64,000 bases of DNA from Candidatus Obscuribacterales bacterium (GTDB lineage: Bacteria; Cyanobacteriota; Vampirovibrionia; Obscuribacterales; Obscuribacteraceae): positions 496,001-560,000 of the forward strand of contig JAIEOQ010000002.1 in the NCBI GenBank assembly GCA_019750335.1. The letters run 5' to 3'. Every line of letters begins with the position of its first letter. Position 1 is the first letter of the stretch. A program made the translations under genes and the position numbers. Of the stretch, positions 18,039 through 26,270 are shown in pieces. The notes under the pieces are model-generated. The model did no database searches and was not told where the DNA came from. It worked only from the letters and a program-made list of their open reading frames with translations.

Positions 18039-18716
18039 TTGCCCAGAGCATATGCACTTTCCTTTAAACCATCAGCGGCGCCCATTCGTGAGCCGGTAAC
18101 TAAGTTCGGCGGACAACCGACTTGGATTCAACCGCCACAATGGCCAATTAGTTTGCGCACCGGCGAGCAGATGACTTTTATCTGCCAAATAGTGATTTAT
18201 CCGGAAGTTTTCGGACAATGCGTCGGAAAAATGGCCTATTTATTTATCAGCGAACAAGGCAGTCAGGCTCTACCGACCTGGGACGCGGATGCCGGCGAAA
18301 ATGCAGTGATCGTCCAACCAGGACATCCGCCAAAAGTCCCGGTTAAACCGTTAGCCAACGGACCATCTCTTTATGAATTTGCCGAAACACTAGAGACGGC
18401 GCTACCTCAAGCCAACCCTTGCGAGTATGCCGTAGATTTGATTAGACAATCTGATCCGGATTTTTTAAATGAGAGTCAGCGTTTGATTATGGATGAACCA
18501 AACTTTGCTTTATACAGCAAAGCTGTAGAAGGAAATAAAATTGGCGGCACGCCAAGTTTTCTCCAGGAAGACGCCTTGCCTCCAAGCGGTCATTTACTTT
18601 TGCAGCTTGATTCAGCTCAAGTACCATTCTCACTGAATTTCGGTGATTGCGGAGTCGGTTATGCCTTTATTTCGCCCGACGGCAGTATGGGCAAATTCCT
18701 ATTTCAATCCTATTGA
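18039..18716 (+). CDS. DUF1963/YwqG-like protein
   Basis: A 225-residue cytosolic protein. The start (KFGGQPTWIQPPQWP), the central IYPEVFGQCVGKMAYLFIS and the end (LLQLDSAQVPFSLNFGDCG then GYAFIS) follow the pattern of the DUF1963/YwqG family, whose function is unknown. The start is TTG at 18039, supported by AAGGTGAG five bases upstream; no in-frame ATG gives a sensible protein. It is divergent from pyrD across 111 nt. Its last 18 nt overlap the end of the small ABM-fold gene on the other strand. Family assignment is from motif memory only. Confidence 0.6.
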   Translation: MPRAYALSFKPSAAPIREPVTKFGGQPTWIQPPQWPISLRTGEQMTFICQIVIYPEVFGQCVGKMAYLFISEQGSQALPTWDADAGENAVIVQPGHPPKVPVKPLANGPSLYEFAETLETALPQANPCEYAVDLIRQSDPDFLNESQRLIMDEPNFALYSKAVEGNKIGGTPSFLQEDALPPSGHLLLQLDSAQVPFSLNFGDCGVGYAFISPDGSMGKFLFQSY

Positions 18717-19010
18717 TACAAGCAGATCGTCGATTAAAGTCAGCTTCAAAAGAGTATGAGGAAACTCTTCCAAAAGTTCGTCAACATGCATCTGTTTTGA
18801 TCGTTCTTCGACAAATACATGCCCTTCTTGCCAAAGTTCACGGTTAGCCCATTGAGCGTAAGCAATCCAATGTCCATCTTCGCTTTTATGCAAACGTGCC
18901 CCTAAGGATCCGTAATCATCAAGCAGGGTTTTGGTCACCGCATGCCAAGCCACCCGGAAATCTTCTTCCCGGCCCGATTTGACTTTCAACTGGTAGACGA
19001 CACAGAACAT
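18699..19010 (-). CDS. Small ABM-fold (antibiotic biosynthesis monooxygenase-like) protein
   Basis: A 103-residue dimeric alpha/beta-barrel protein (MFCVVYQLKVKSGREEDF, then AYAQWANRELWQ, then LLVSIGLK). The ABM/YgiN superfamily includes monooxygenases, haem-degrading enzymes and small binding proteins, so activity is not predicted. The ATG at 19010 is preferred over an upstream in-frame ATG (19061) because it overlaps the preA stop as TGATG, which indicates translational coupling as the last gene of the pyrimidine-degradation operon. The location suggests a helper role in that pathway; this is inference. The 3' end overlaps the DUF1963 gene. Confidence 0.7.
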   Translation of the reverse strand: MFCVVYQLKVKSGREEDFRVAWHAVTKTLLDDYGSLGARLHKSEDGHWIAYAQWANRELWQEGHVFVEERSKQMHVDELLEEFPHTLLKLTLIDDLLVSIGLK

Positions 19011-20350
19011 CAATGAATATGGATATTCGCTTCTTTGCGATACTGTTCCATTTTGTCCCAATCGCTAACAACATCCGGACGACTTTTACTCAGTTCGTTC
19101 CAAGTAATATGCGGTCTGCCGGTATCAATTTCAACCATGCTTATACAATCATCCACCGGGCAAACTCTCGAGCAGAGCGCACAACCGACACAATCTTCTT
19201 CGCGAACAACAGGCTGCAGGGCAGTCATAGTTTCACCGTTAAGCTGCAACGACTTCATGTCGATACATTGGTGAGCGGCATCATTACAGGCTATATAGCA
19301 AAGATTGCAATGAATGCATTTATCCGGATTAATCCGTGCTGTCGTTTGAAAGCCGAGATCAAAATCACCGAAGTTGGAGATGCGCGGCAAAGATTTACCG
19401 ATAAAGTCATAGACGGTTAGAAAACCTTTGTCGTCCATCCAATTGGACATCCCTTCAATCATGTCGTCGACAATGCGGAAGCCCCAGTGCATTACTGCCG
19501 TGCAAACTTGCACCGAAGTAGCGCCTAAAAGCATAAACTCAACGGCATCGCGCCAAGTCTCAACACCGCCCATTCCGGAAATAGGCAGTCTTGCTTTTTG
19601 CACTTCAAGATCGCTGGCTACCGCGCTTAAAAGATGCAGGGCGATTGGTTTTACAGCTTGACCGGCATAACCGCCGTGCCCGCCTTTGCCGCCGACATTA
19701 GGCTTGATTTCGAAGCTGTCGAGATCAACACCCATAATACTGTTGACCGTATTGATTAAAGAAAGAGCGGAAGCTCTGCCACGCACAGCTGCTCTTGCTG
19801 GTTGAACGATATCGGTGACGTTAGGCGTTAACTTAACGATTACTGGTTTGGTGGCAACTTCCATTACCCATTCGGTAACCATGCAAGTATAGTCAGGCAC
19901 TTGCCCCATGGCCGCACCCATGCCGCGTTCAGACATACCGTGCGGGCAGCCGAAGTTCAATTCAAAGCCATCAGCACCAGTTTCTTCCACACGTTTGACT
20001 ACTTCTTGCCACGCTTCTTTTTTGGACTCAACCATCACCGAAACAATAACCGCATTGTTAGGAAAGTTGCGCTTAGTTTCAGCAATCTCGCGCAAGTTAA
20101 GTTCAATCGGGCGATCGCTTATCAGCTCAACGTTGTTGAGCCCGATTATTTTGCTGCCTTTGTAATCGATGGTGCCATAACGATTAGAAACATTGAGCAC
20201 CGGCGCGCCGATTGTTTTCCAAACAGCACCGCCCCAACCTTCGGAGAAGGCTTTCTGCACTTGATAGGCAGAGTTAGCCGGCGGAGCTGACGCCAACCAG
20301 AACGGATTAGGCGATTTGATTCCACAAAAATCTATTTCTAAGTTAGCCAT
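19010..20350 (-). CDS. preA: Dihydropyrimidine dehydrogenase subunit PreA
   Basis: A 446-residue catalytic subunit of NAD-dependent dihydropyrimidine dehydrogenase, which reduces uracil and thymine to the 5,6-dihydro forms. The N-terminal FMN barrel (1-~310) carries the active-site cysteine C135 in NFGCPHGMSERGMG, the hallmark of this family. The C-terminal ~100 residues hold two [4Fe-4S] ferredoxin motifs (CIHCNLCYIAC and CVGCALCSRVCPV). It works as a complex with PreT, encoded 12 nt upstream. It is the fourth gene of the operon starting at 24029 and overlaps the next small gene by one base. Confidence 0.95.
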   Translation of the reverse strand: MANLEIDFCGIKSPNPFWLASAPPANSAYQVQKAFSEGWGGAVWKTIGAPVLNVSNRYGTIDYKGSKIIGLNNVELISDRPIELNLREIAETKRNFPNNAVIVSVMVESKKEAWQEVVKRVEETGADGFELNFGCPHGMSERGMGAAMGQVPDYTCMVTEWVMEVATKPVIVKLTPNVTDIVQPARAAVRGRASALSLINTVNSIMGVDLDSFEIKPNVGGKGGHGGYAGQAVKPIALHLLSAVASDLEVQKARLPISGMGGVETWRDAVEFMLLGATSVQVCTAVMHWGFRIVDDMIEGMSNWMDDKGFLTVYDFIGKSLPRISNFGDFDLGFQTTARINPDKCIHCNLCYIACNDAAHQCIDMKSLQLNGETMTALQPVVREEDCVGCALCSRVCPVDDCISMVEIDTGRPHITWNELSKSRPDVVSDWDKMEQYRKEANIHIH

Positions 20351-20362
20351 TGCCTATCCTTC

Positions 20363-21775
20363 TTATTTCACTGGTGAAAGAACTGGTTCGATATGCTTTT
20401 CGTTAGGGGAGGTCGCACCGACCAGCTGCTTATAAATGGCAGCGGCAGCGATCTTACCGTCTTGTACCGCAGCCACAGTAGAAGCCTCGCCTTTGTTGCG
20501 AATGCAATCACCGCCGGCAAATATTTTCGGGTGAGCGCTACGGCAGGTTTCGGAATCGACAAGCACATAACCGTTCTCGCTTTTCACTCCGAATTTGGCT
20601 AAAGCATCAACCACATTTTTGTGCTTCTTTTGACCGATCGCTTTGATCACCATGTCGCAAGGCATAACAAATTCCGAACCTTTAACCGGCTCAGGCACTC
20701 GGCGCCCGGATTTATCCGGAGCACCAAGATCCATACGAATACATTTCAAGCCTTCGACTTTACCGTTACCGACTACTTCAACCGGTTGAGTCAAGAACAT
20801 GAAGCTTACACCTTCACCAAGAGCAAATTGATACTCAAAATGATAAGCCGTCATTTCAGCTTCCGAACGTCGGTAGACGATGGTTACTCTTTCCGAGCCA
20901 AGACGACGAGCAATAGTTGCGCAATCAATACCGGTATTGCCGGCACCGATAACGCAGACTCGACTGCCAGCCTTGATGTCGGCAAGTTTTTTCACTTTCG
21001 TTTCTTCAATGAAATCAAGCCCGTCAAGCACTCCGGGAATATCTTCACCAGGGATGCTCAAGTCCGGTACATTGCCCATGCCCATACCGATGAAAACAGC
21101 GTCGTACTGTTCGATCAAATCTTCGAATTTGATATCGACACCAACATTGACTCCGGTTTTCACTTTAACGCCAAGGTCTTCAATCCGTTTGACTTCAGCA
21201 AGACTGACCTCTACCGGCTCACGAAAAACAACAATGCCGTAGGTCGATAAACCACCAGCCATTTCTTTTTTCTCGAAGCAGGTTACATCGAAGCCCAATT
21301 TAGCTAACTCACCGGCACAAGACAATCCGGCCGGTCCGCTGCCGATTACGGCAACCTTATAACCGTTAGCCTTGCCCGCTTGAAAGAATTTGATATTCTT
21401 TTCCGCAGCATAATCCATAGCATAGCGTTGCAAACGCCCAATCATAATCGGCTTATGATCGTGCTTCATCACGCAAGCACCTTCGCAAAGCTCTTCTACA
21501 GGACAAACTCGCGAGCAAGTTGCACCAAGCAGATTAGCTTCCAGAATTGTTTTAGCCGAACCTTTAACGTTGCCCGTACTTATTTTTTTGATAAAAGTCG
21601 GGATATCGATATGGGTTGGGCATGCCACCATACATGGTGCATCGTGGCAGTAAAGACAGCGATTAGCTTCCAGTACCGCTTCCCTCTCGCTTAAAGGTGG
21701 GTGGTACTCCTGAAAACGTTCTTCCAGGTTAAGTTCCCAGGCTTTATATTTAACCGGTTTGTAATGCTCTGCCAT
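20363..21775 (-). CDS. preT: Dihydropyrimidine dehydrogenase subunit PreT
   Basis: A 470-residue FAD/NAD(P)H subunit that feeds electrons to PreA. The N-terminal domain has the Fe-S cysteine set of the GltD/PreT family (CLYCHDAPC-x2-ACP and CSRVCPVEELCEGAC). An FAD-binding GSGPAGLSCAGELAKLG near residue 150, an NAD(P)H-binding GAGNTGIDCA near residue 275 and a C-terminal FAGGDC loop follow. Gene order preT-preA matches E. coli. Related glutamate synthase small subunits share this architecture, but adjacency to preA and beta-ureidopropionase decides the assignment. The spacing to the upstream gene is 19 nt. Confidence 0.93.
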   Translation of the reverse strand: MAEHYKPVKYKAWELNLEERFQEYHPPLSEREAVLEANRCLYCHDAPCMVACPTHIDIPTFIKKISTGNVKGSAKTILEANLLGATCSRVCPVEELCEGACVMKHDHKPIMIGRLQRYAMDYAAEKNIKFFQAGKANGYKVAVIGSGPAGLSCAGELAKLGFDVTCFEKKEMAGGLSTYGIVVFREPVEVSLAEVKRIEDLGVKVKTGVNVGVDIKFEDLIEQYDAVFIGMGMGNVPDLSIPGEDIPGVLDGLDFIEETKVKKLADIKAGSRVCVIGAGNTGIDCATIARRLGSERVTIVYRRSEAEMTAYHFEYQFALGEGVSFMFLTQPVEVVGNGKVEGLKCIRMDLGAPDKSGRRVPEPVKGSEFVMPCDMVIKAIGQKKHKNVVDALAKFGVKSENGYVLVDSETCRSAHPKIFAGGDCIRNKGEASTVAAVQDGKIAAAAIYKQLVGATSPNEKHIEPVLSPVK

Positions 21776-21794
21776 AAGAATGCTGACCTTCGCT

Positions 21795-22682
21795 TTAAAG
21801 TTTTACCAATTCTTGATAGGTTTCCGGACGACGATCGCGGAAGAACTGCCAGGTTTGGCGTACTTCATCAATCTGATTGAGATCCAAATCGGAGACAACA
21901 AGCTCCTCTTTGTCCCGCGATGCTTGAGCAATTATTTGTCCACGCGGATTGCAGAAATAGCTTGAGCCGTAAAACTCGCCGATACCCCATGGAGCTTCCG
22001 TGCCGATGCGGTTGATTGCACCAACGAAATAGCCGTTAGCAGCCGCATGTGCTGGTTGCTCCAGTTTCCACAGATATTCAGATAGTCCGGCTACGGTCGC
22101 TGAAGGATTGAAAACAATCTCAGCTCCATTCAGTCCAAGAGCGCGAGCGCCTTCAGGGAAATGACGGTCGTAGCAGATATAGACGCCGACTTTGGCATAA
22201 CGCGTTTCAAATACCGGATAACCGAGATTACCCGGACGGAAATAGAACTTTTCCCAGAATCCAGGATTTACTTGCGGAATATGGCTCTTACGATATTTGC
22301 CTAAATAACTGCCATCGGCATCAATAACTGCAGCAGTGTTATAAAACACGCCAGCTTGTTCTTTTTCGTATAAAGGAACGACAATAACCATTTTGTGCTT
22401 TTTAGCTGCTTCTTGCATTACTTTGATCGTCGGACCGTTCGGTACTTCTTCAGCCATTTCATACCAACAAGGTTGCTGTTCGGCACAAAAATATGGTCCG
22501 TTGAAAAGTTCCTGAAAACAAAGTACTTGCACACCTTTGTCAGCAGCTTCTTTGACAAGTTTCAAATGCTTGTCGAGCATCGCTTTACTTATTTTTTCAA
22601 TGGTGGCTTTATCCGAGCCGCCCAAAGGAGCAACCACTTCATTTTTTGCTTGAATCAATCCACAACGAACATTGCGTGGCAT
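21795..22682 (-). CDS. Beta-ureidopropionase-like carbon-nitrogen hydrolase
   Basis: A 295-residue nitrilase-superfamily enzyme. The catalytic triad is visible: E58 (CFQELF), K132 (YRKSHIP) and C170 (VYICYDRHFPEGAR). In the family, beta-ureidopropionase hydrolyses N-carbamoyl-beta-alanine to beta-alanine, CO2 and NH3. N-carbamoylputrescine amidase is the closest alternative and shares HIPQ- and PGFWEKFYF-like blocks. Its position between a class III aminotransferase and preT favours the third step of reductive pyrimidine degradation (pydC/UPB1 role). The gaps are 12 nt to the upstream aminotransferase and 19 nt to preT. Confidence 0.85.
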   Translation of the reverse strand: MPRNVRCGLIQAKNEVVAPLGGSDKATIEKISKAMLDKHLKLVKEAADKGVQVLCFQELFNGPYFCAEQQPCWYEMAEEVPNGPTIKVMQEAAKKHKMVIVVPLYEKEQAGVFYNTAAVIDADGSYLGKYRKSHIPQVNPGFWEKFYFRPGNLGYPVFETRYAKVGVYICYDRHFPEGARALGLNGAEIVFNPSATVAGLSEYLWKLEQPAHAAANGYFVGAINRIGTEAPWGIGEFYGSSYFCNPRGQIIAQASRDKEELVVSDLDLNQIDEVRQTWQFFRDRRPETYQELVKL

Positions 22683-22694
22683 TTGTTATTCTCC

Positions 22695-24029
22695 TTACGC
22701 TTTGGCGGTGACAGCACTTACTGATTCCAATGCTTTTTGCATCGTTTTCAAACAACGATCGGCATCTTGCTTGGTGATATTTAGCGGCGGCTTAATTCTG
22801 ATTGTATTACCCCAGAGCCCGCCCTTACCGATGACTACCTTTTGCTCTTTGCAAAGCTCAACTACTTTGGCGCATTCTTGTGTCAAAGGTTCTTTGGTTT
22901 TCGGGTCGGCAAGTTCAATCCCAAGCATCAGACCCTTACCGCGTACGTCACCAATAATCGAGAATGATTTTTGCAGATCTTTCAGACCTTCGATTAAGTG
23001 ATCACCTACTACTTTTGCGTTATCCATTAACTTCTCTTCGAGTATGGTTTCAATAACAGCAATAGCAGTAGCGCTTGAAACCGGATTACCGCCAAACGTA
23101 TTGATTACAGCCTTTTGTGCTTTATCGGCAATTTCAGGCGTAACAATGCAAGCGCCAATCGGCAAGCCATTTCCTAAACCTTTAGCCATGGTCATCATAT
23201 CGGGCTGCACGCCCCAATTGCTGATGCCGAACATATGTTTTCCTGTACGACCAAAACCGGTTTGTACTTCATCGGCGATAAACAGAACGCCGTATTTTTC
23301 TAGAATCTTCTTCACAGCTTGGAAATATTCATCCGGTGGCGTAATGGCACCGCCTACACCTTGAATCGGCTCGGCAATCATTACTGCCGGTTGCCCGCTG
23401 GTTTGTGTTTGAATGACACGTTCAACGTCTTTAGCGCATTCCAAACTGCAGTTATCCGGAGTTTTCTTGAACGGACAACGATAGCAATAAGCATTTTCAG
23501 CAAAAGCAATACCGGAAGCCGGCATGGTGGGCTGACGATAATTGTGATTAGCTGTCAGTGAAGTAGCTAAGTGCGATTGACCGTGATAAGAATGTCGCAA
23601 AACAATGACTTCATGGCGTCCGGTAGCAACGCGAGCCATACTGATCGCTGCTTCATTGGCCTCAGTACCGGAATTGGTGATGTAACTTTTGCTCAGATTG
23701 CCGGGCGTGATTTTTGCCAGCTGCTCAGCAAGATCAACCATCGGTTGTGTCATGAAGACTGTGGAAGTGTGCTGCAAAGTTTGCAATTGCTCGATTGTTG
23801 CTTTTAAGACTTTATCGTTGCAATGACCGACGCTGACAGTGACGATACCGGCGAACATATCCAAATATTCTTCACCTTTTTCGTCGTACAAAAACTGTCC
23901 TTTGCCGCGCACAAAGTTAGGCGGTTCAGCATAGAGATGCTTCAGTCCGGGAACCATATATTGATCGCGTTTCTTCTTCAGCTCTTCACGGCTTAAAGGT
24001 TTGGCCACGTCTTCCTCCATCTCCCGCAC
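22695..24029 (-). CDS. Class III PLP aminotransferase, probably beta-alanine/AGXT2-like
   Basis: A fold-type I, class III aminotransferase, 444 residues from GTG at 24029. It has SGTEANEAAISMARVATGR, the PLP aspartate D253 in ADEVQTGFGRTG, and the PLP lysine K283 in MTMAKGLGNGLP. It resembles the AGXT2/beta-alanine-pyruvate group. As first gene of the operon, it likely converts beta-alanine or beta-aminoisobutyrate to the semialdehyde. The start is uncertain: GTG 24029 lacks a ribosome site, ATG 24020 has a purine run with no spacing, and GTG 24008 has a well-placed GGAGGAA. A promoter (TTGACG-17-TACTAT) lies about 40 nt upstream of 24029. The amino donor and acceptor are inferred from context. 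Confidence 0.85.
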   Translation of the reverse strand: MREMEEDVAKPLSREELKKKRDQYMVPGLKHLYAEPPNFVRGKGQFLYDEKGEEYLDMFAGIVTVSVGHCNDKVLKATIEQLQTLQHTSTVFMTQPMVDLAEQLAKITPGNLSKSYITNSGTEANEAAISMARVATGRHEVIVLRHSYHGQSHLATSLTANHNYRQPTMPASGIAFAENAYCYRCPFKKTPDNCSLECAKDVERVIQTQTSGQPAVMIAEPIQGVGGAITPPDEYFQAVKKILEKYGVLFIADEVQTGFGRTGKHMFGISNWGVQPDMMTMAKGLGNGLPIGACIVTPEIADKAQKAVINTFGGNPVSSATAIAVIETILEEKLMDNAKVVGDHLIEGLKDLQKSFSIIGDVRGKGLMLGIELADPKTKEPLTQECAKVVELCKEQKVVIGKGGLWGNTIRIKPPLNITKQDADRCLKTMQKALESVSAVTAKA

Positions 24030-24075
24030 TTTCGGTTGAGAGCCACAACAGTACTACCTTCACCTAAGTTTACAA

Positions 24076-24104
24076 ATAGTACTCACATCGATATATAGCG
24101 TCAA
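24076..24104 (-). promoter_or_regulatory. Promoter of the pyrimidine-degradation operon
   Basis: On the minus strand, TTGACG (24104-24099) and TACTAT (24081-24076) are separated by 17 nt, a good sigma-70-type pair. Transcription would start near 24069, giving a leader of about 40 nt before the aminotransferase. The spacer contains an AT-rich CTATATATCGAT. Confidence 0.6.
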
Positions 24105-24286
24105 GAAAAGCAGATTAATGCTTGCTTAAGAAGACAAGCCTTTCCTTTGCCGCTCCAGCTGCCAAACTGGCTGTGACGCCATATTTGATACCAACGGTAA
24201 CACCTTTTCCGCAAAATCGGCTTTGCAAGCAATGGGAAGCGACAATATGGATCTAGATGAAGCTTTAGTTAGCCGTCGCACATTCC
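24105..24286. other. Intergenic stretch with no recognisable feature
   Basis: Part of the 305-nt space between the aminotransferase and tRNA-Lys. Apart from the two promoters at its ends I see no gene here. A 16-codon frame (24247-24297) overlaps the tRNA promoter and has no ribosome site, so it is not counted. Confidence 0.5.
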
Positions 24287-24316
24287 TTGACACCTAAACA
24301 GTCCCATTGATAGGAT
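24287..24316 (+). promoter_or_regulatory. Promoter of tRNA-Lys
   Basis: A consensus TTGACA (24287-24292) and TAGGAT (24311-24316) with an 18-nt spacer. The predicted start is near 24323, about 12 nt before the mature tRNA 5' end. Confidence 0.65.
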
Positions 24317-24334
24317 GTTTCCTCACCACTTCGA

Positions 24335-24406
24335 GCGCCCGTAGCTCAGTGGTAGAGCACTCGGCTTTTAACCGATTGGTCGTGCGTTCGAATCGCACCG
24401 GGCGCA
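24335..24406 (+). tRNA. tRNA-Lys (anticodon UUU)
   Basis: A 72-nt cloverleaf. The acceptor arms GCGCCCG and CGGGCGC pair fully, the D stem is GCTC/GAGC with loop AGTGGTA, the anticodon loop CTTTTAA gives UUU at 24367-24369, and the T stem GTGCG/CGCAC encloses TTCGAAT. The discriminator is A and CCA is not encoded. The anticodon stem has one mismatch (C27 opposite U43). A promoter lies upstream and a strong terminator just downstream, so it is a monocistronic unit. Confidence 0.97.
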
Positions 24407-24414
24407 AATTTTAC

Positions 24415-24454
24415 TAAGAGGCTCCGCGCAGTAAACGCGGAGCCTCTTATAGTT
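24415..24454 (+). terminator. Intrinsic terminator after tRNA-Lys
   Basis: A perfect 14-bp stem (TAAGAGGCTCCGCG with its complement), a 7-nt loop, then TAGTTTT. It ends the tRNA unit and, being near-symmetric, may also serve the convergent gene that stops at 24469. Confidence 0.85.
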
Positions 24455-24468
24455 TTAAAGTCTTGTTC

Positions 24469-24930
24469 TTACCAAGGGAAATTGACCCGCATGAAAAGCG
24501 GAACACCTTGGCTGCTTAAGCCACCGGTGAAATCCAAAACCCCCACTTGAACACCTCGCTCTTCAACCGAGCTTGGATACAAATAAAGCGAAGCACTAAA
24601 CTGACTTAAGCGACCGCTATTGGTCAATCCAGCGCCCAGCAAAAAAACGGCTTCCAGACCACGTGGAGATTTGACCGGGCGTTCAAGTTCAAAATACTTT
24701 TCAAGCAGTCCGTCCTCTCCATAAGGCGGCGCTTCTTCTTCGTCAATCGGTAAATCATGACTTGCCCAGTTCCAAAGAATTTCGTCCGTTCCGGATTTTT
24801 TCAAAGTCACTTTTAGTTGTGGAAACCATTCATCAGCGCTTACTGATTCACGAAAAACAGCCAATCGCCCTCTAGTGAGCAGCGGCCGTTCCATAAGCAT
24901 TTGTCTGCCCAAAGCGTCGATTTCGTCCAT
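24469..24930 (-). CDS. Hypothetical protein, 153 residues
   Basis: A 153-residue protein without signal peptide or membrane helix, acidic (DLPIDEEEAPPYGEDGLLEKYFELE). The second half reads like beta-strands (GLEAVFLLGAGLTNSG, FSASLYLYP, VQVGVLDFTGG). I do not recognise the family. It starts with ATG at 24930 and is divergent from the secreted protein at 25051 across about 120 nt. Composition and codon use look like the neighbours, so a real gene is likely. Confidence 0.55.
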   Translation of the reverse strand: MDEIDALGRQMLMERPLLTRGRLAVFRESVSADEWFPQLKVTLKKSGTDEILWNWASHDLPIDEEEAPPYGEDGLLEKYFELERPVKSPRGLEAVFLLGAGLTNSGRLSQFSASLYLYPSSVEERGVQVGVLDFTGGLSSQGVPLFMRVNFPW

Positions 24931-25050
24931 TTGCTCCCCTCCCCAACTGTGAAAAGCATATCACCTGGGTCCAGGCCGTCTCGGCGTTCTTGAGTTAAGA
25001 TCAGTAAGCAGTTTTACATATGGTCTTCAAGATGTCCGGTTTGTAAAGTG

Positions 25051-26181
25051 ATGCCAGTCAAAAAACACTTTTCTATTCTCATTCAATTAGTTCTTTTGCT
25101 ATTGCCGATTTGTACTCAGGCAAACGCTGCTTCAGCTCAAGAATTACAAACTAAATCTCTGGTCGTGCTAAACCACCAAACCGGCTGGGCACTGGATGGC
25201 ATCGGTTATCATCCGGCCGTATATCTTTTGCTTGAGAATATAAGCGGTCACGACTTATCCGGCGAGACAATCAAAATTCAAGGCAAATTTACCGATATCC
25301 ATACTCTTGAGCCTTCCGTAGCGCGGATGGAAGTGCGCCGCGAACTCAAACCACATCAAGTATTTCCTTTTGCCATAATCGCACCGCAAGCATACGAGTT
25401 ACCGCGTAGCGTCAATCACTGGCCGGCAGTCGAGTGCAAAATAATGGCTCGGGTCGGCAACGTCGGGGATGAGGGCACTGAATATCTCTTAATTACAAAG
25501 ATCGATCAAGTTACTCAAACCGAGGACACCGCTTTTCAAAAACTCAACGAAGTGGCAAGCTACAGAAAGCCTTCAAATCGCAACACTTACAAAAATGCTT
25601 CGGCAAAACCAGCAAAAGCGCTTGCCGCCACCAGCAATAAACTGCCGGCGCCAAACAAATCGATTAATGATAACGACGATTTATTCAATCAAAAAAGTTT
25701 GCCCGGCTTAGGTGACGACTTTTACACTTTCGAGCAATCATTTGGCTTGCCGGCACTTACCGACACTCACAACAAAGAATTGACTTGGGCCAAATATCGC
25801 AGTCATGGCACAGAGATCATGGTCGCTTCGCGGGAGAATACCGGCAAAGCCGATATGATTGTCCTACTTGTGCCTAAAAACAAAATCGGCAACGAAAAGG
25901 TTTTTGCTGAAAGAGCTAAAGCTTTAGCGGGCAAACTAAAAAGCCAGACATTAGGACTGCCGGTACGCTCGGTAAAATATCTTCCTTCCGGACGACTTGA
26001 ATTATCCACCATTCCTGCTCCGGGATACAAAATCTATTTTCTCAAGCCGACAACCAAGAACGAACCGGGAGAAAACGTGATTGTAGTGCTTTCCAGACTG
26101 CCGAAAGAAGCCGATGCTATAGTCCGCTCCCAGCTCCGGAACAACGAAGTATTAAAAACATTACCTCTCGATCCCCACTAG
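25051..26181 (+). CDS. Secreted protein of unknown function
   Basis: A 376-residue exported protein. Residues 1-27 form a clear signal peptide (K-K, a run of L/I, then QANAASA). The first domain (about 35-150) looks like an Ig-type beta-sandwich (AVYLLLENISGHDLSGETI, LKPHQVFPFAIIAPQ). A low-complexity, Asn/Lys/Ala-rich linker covers about 175-215. The C-terminal part (about 225-376) includes FEQSFGLPALTDTHNKELTW and a run about magnitude-coded residues typical of a small alpha/beta domain. GTG at 25048 directly precedes the ATG and could be the start. The family is not recognised. A short gap (about 90 nt) to the proline dehydrogenase gene suggests possible co-transcription. Confidence 0.65.
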   Translation: MPVKKHFSILIQLVLLLLPICTQANAASAQELQTKSLVVLNHQTGWALDGIGYHPAVYLLLENISGHDLSGETIKIQGKFTDIHTLEPSVARMEVRRELKPHQVFPFAIIAPQAYELPRSVNHWPAVECKIMARVGNVGDEGTEYLLITKIDQVTQTEDTAFQKLNEVASYRKPSNRNTYKNASAKPAKALAATSNKLPAPNKSINDNDDLFNQKSLPGLGDDFYTFEQSFGLPALTDTHNKELTWAKYRSHGTEIMVASRENTGKADMIVLLVPKNKIGNEKVFAERAKALAGKLKSQTLGLPVRSVKYLPSGRLELSTIPAPGYKIYFLKPTTKNEPGENVIVVLSRLPKEADAIVRSQLRNNEVLKTLPLDPH

Positions 26182-26270
26182 TAATGCGTATAATCACCCT
26201 GGTCAAATGACTGAATATAAGAAAAATAGAATTTTAGAGCGATATACACAGCTGCGGATTGGTATTAGTG

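Noticed and set aside
20100-20120. HIP1 palindrome GCGATCGC as a cyanobacterial mark
   Set aside because: I noticed only one clear copy. That gives no sign of the enrichment seen in many cyanobacteria.
20621-21250. 209-codon open frame on the plus strand
   Set aside because: It lies entirely inside preT in antisense. Its length comes from the codon bias of preT, and the translation has no recognisable domain.
24247-24297. 16-codon leader-like peptide before tRNA-Lys
   Set aside because: No ribosome site, overlaps the TTGACA box of the tRNA promoter, no attenuator structure.
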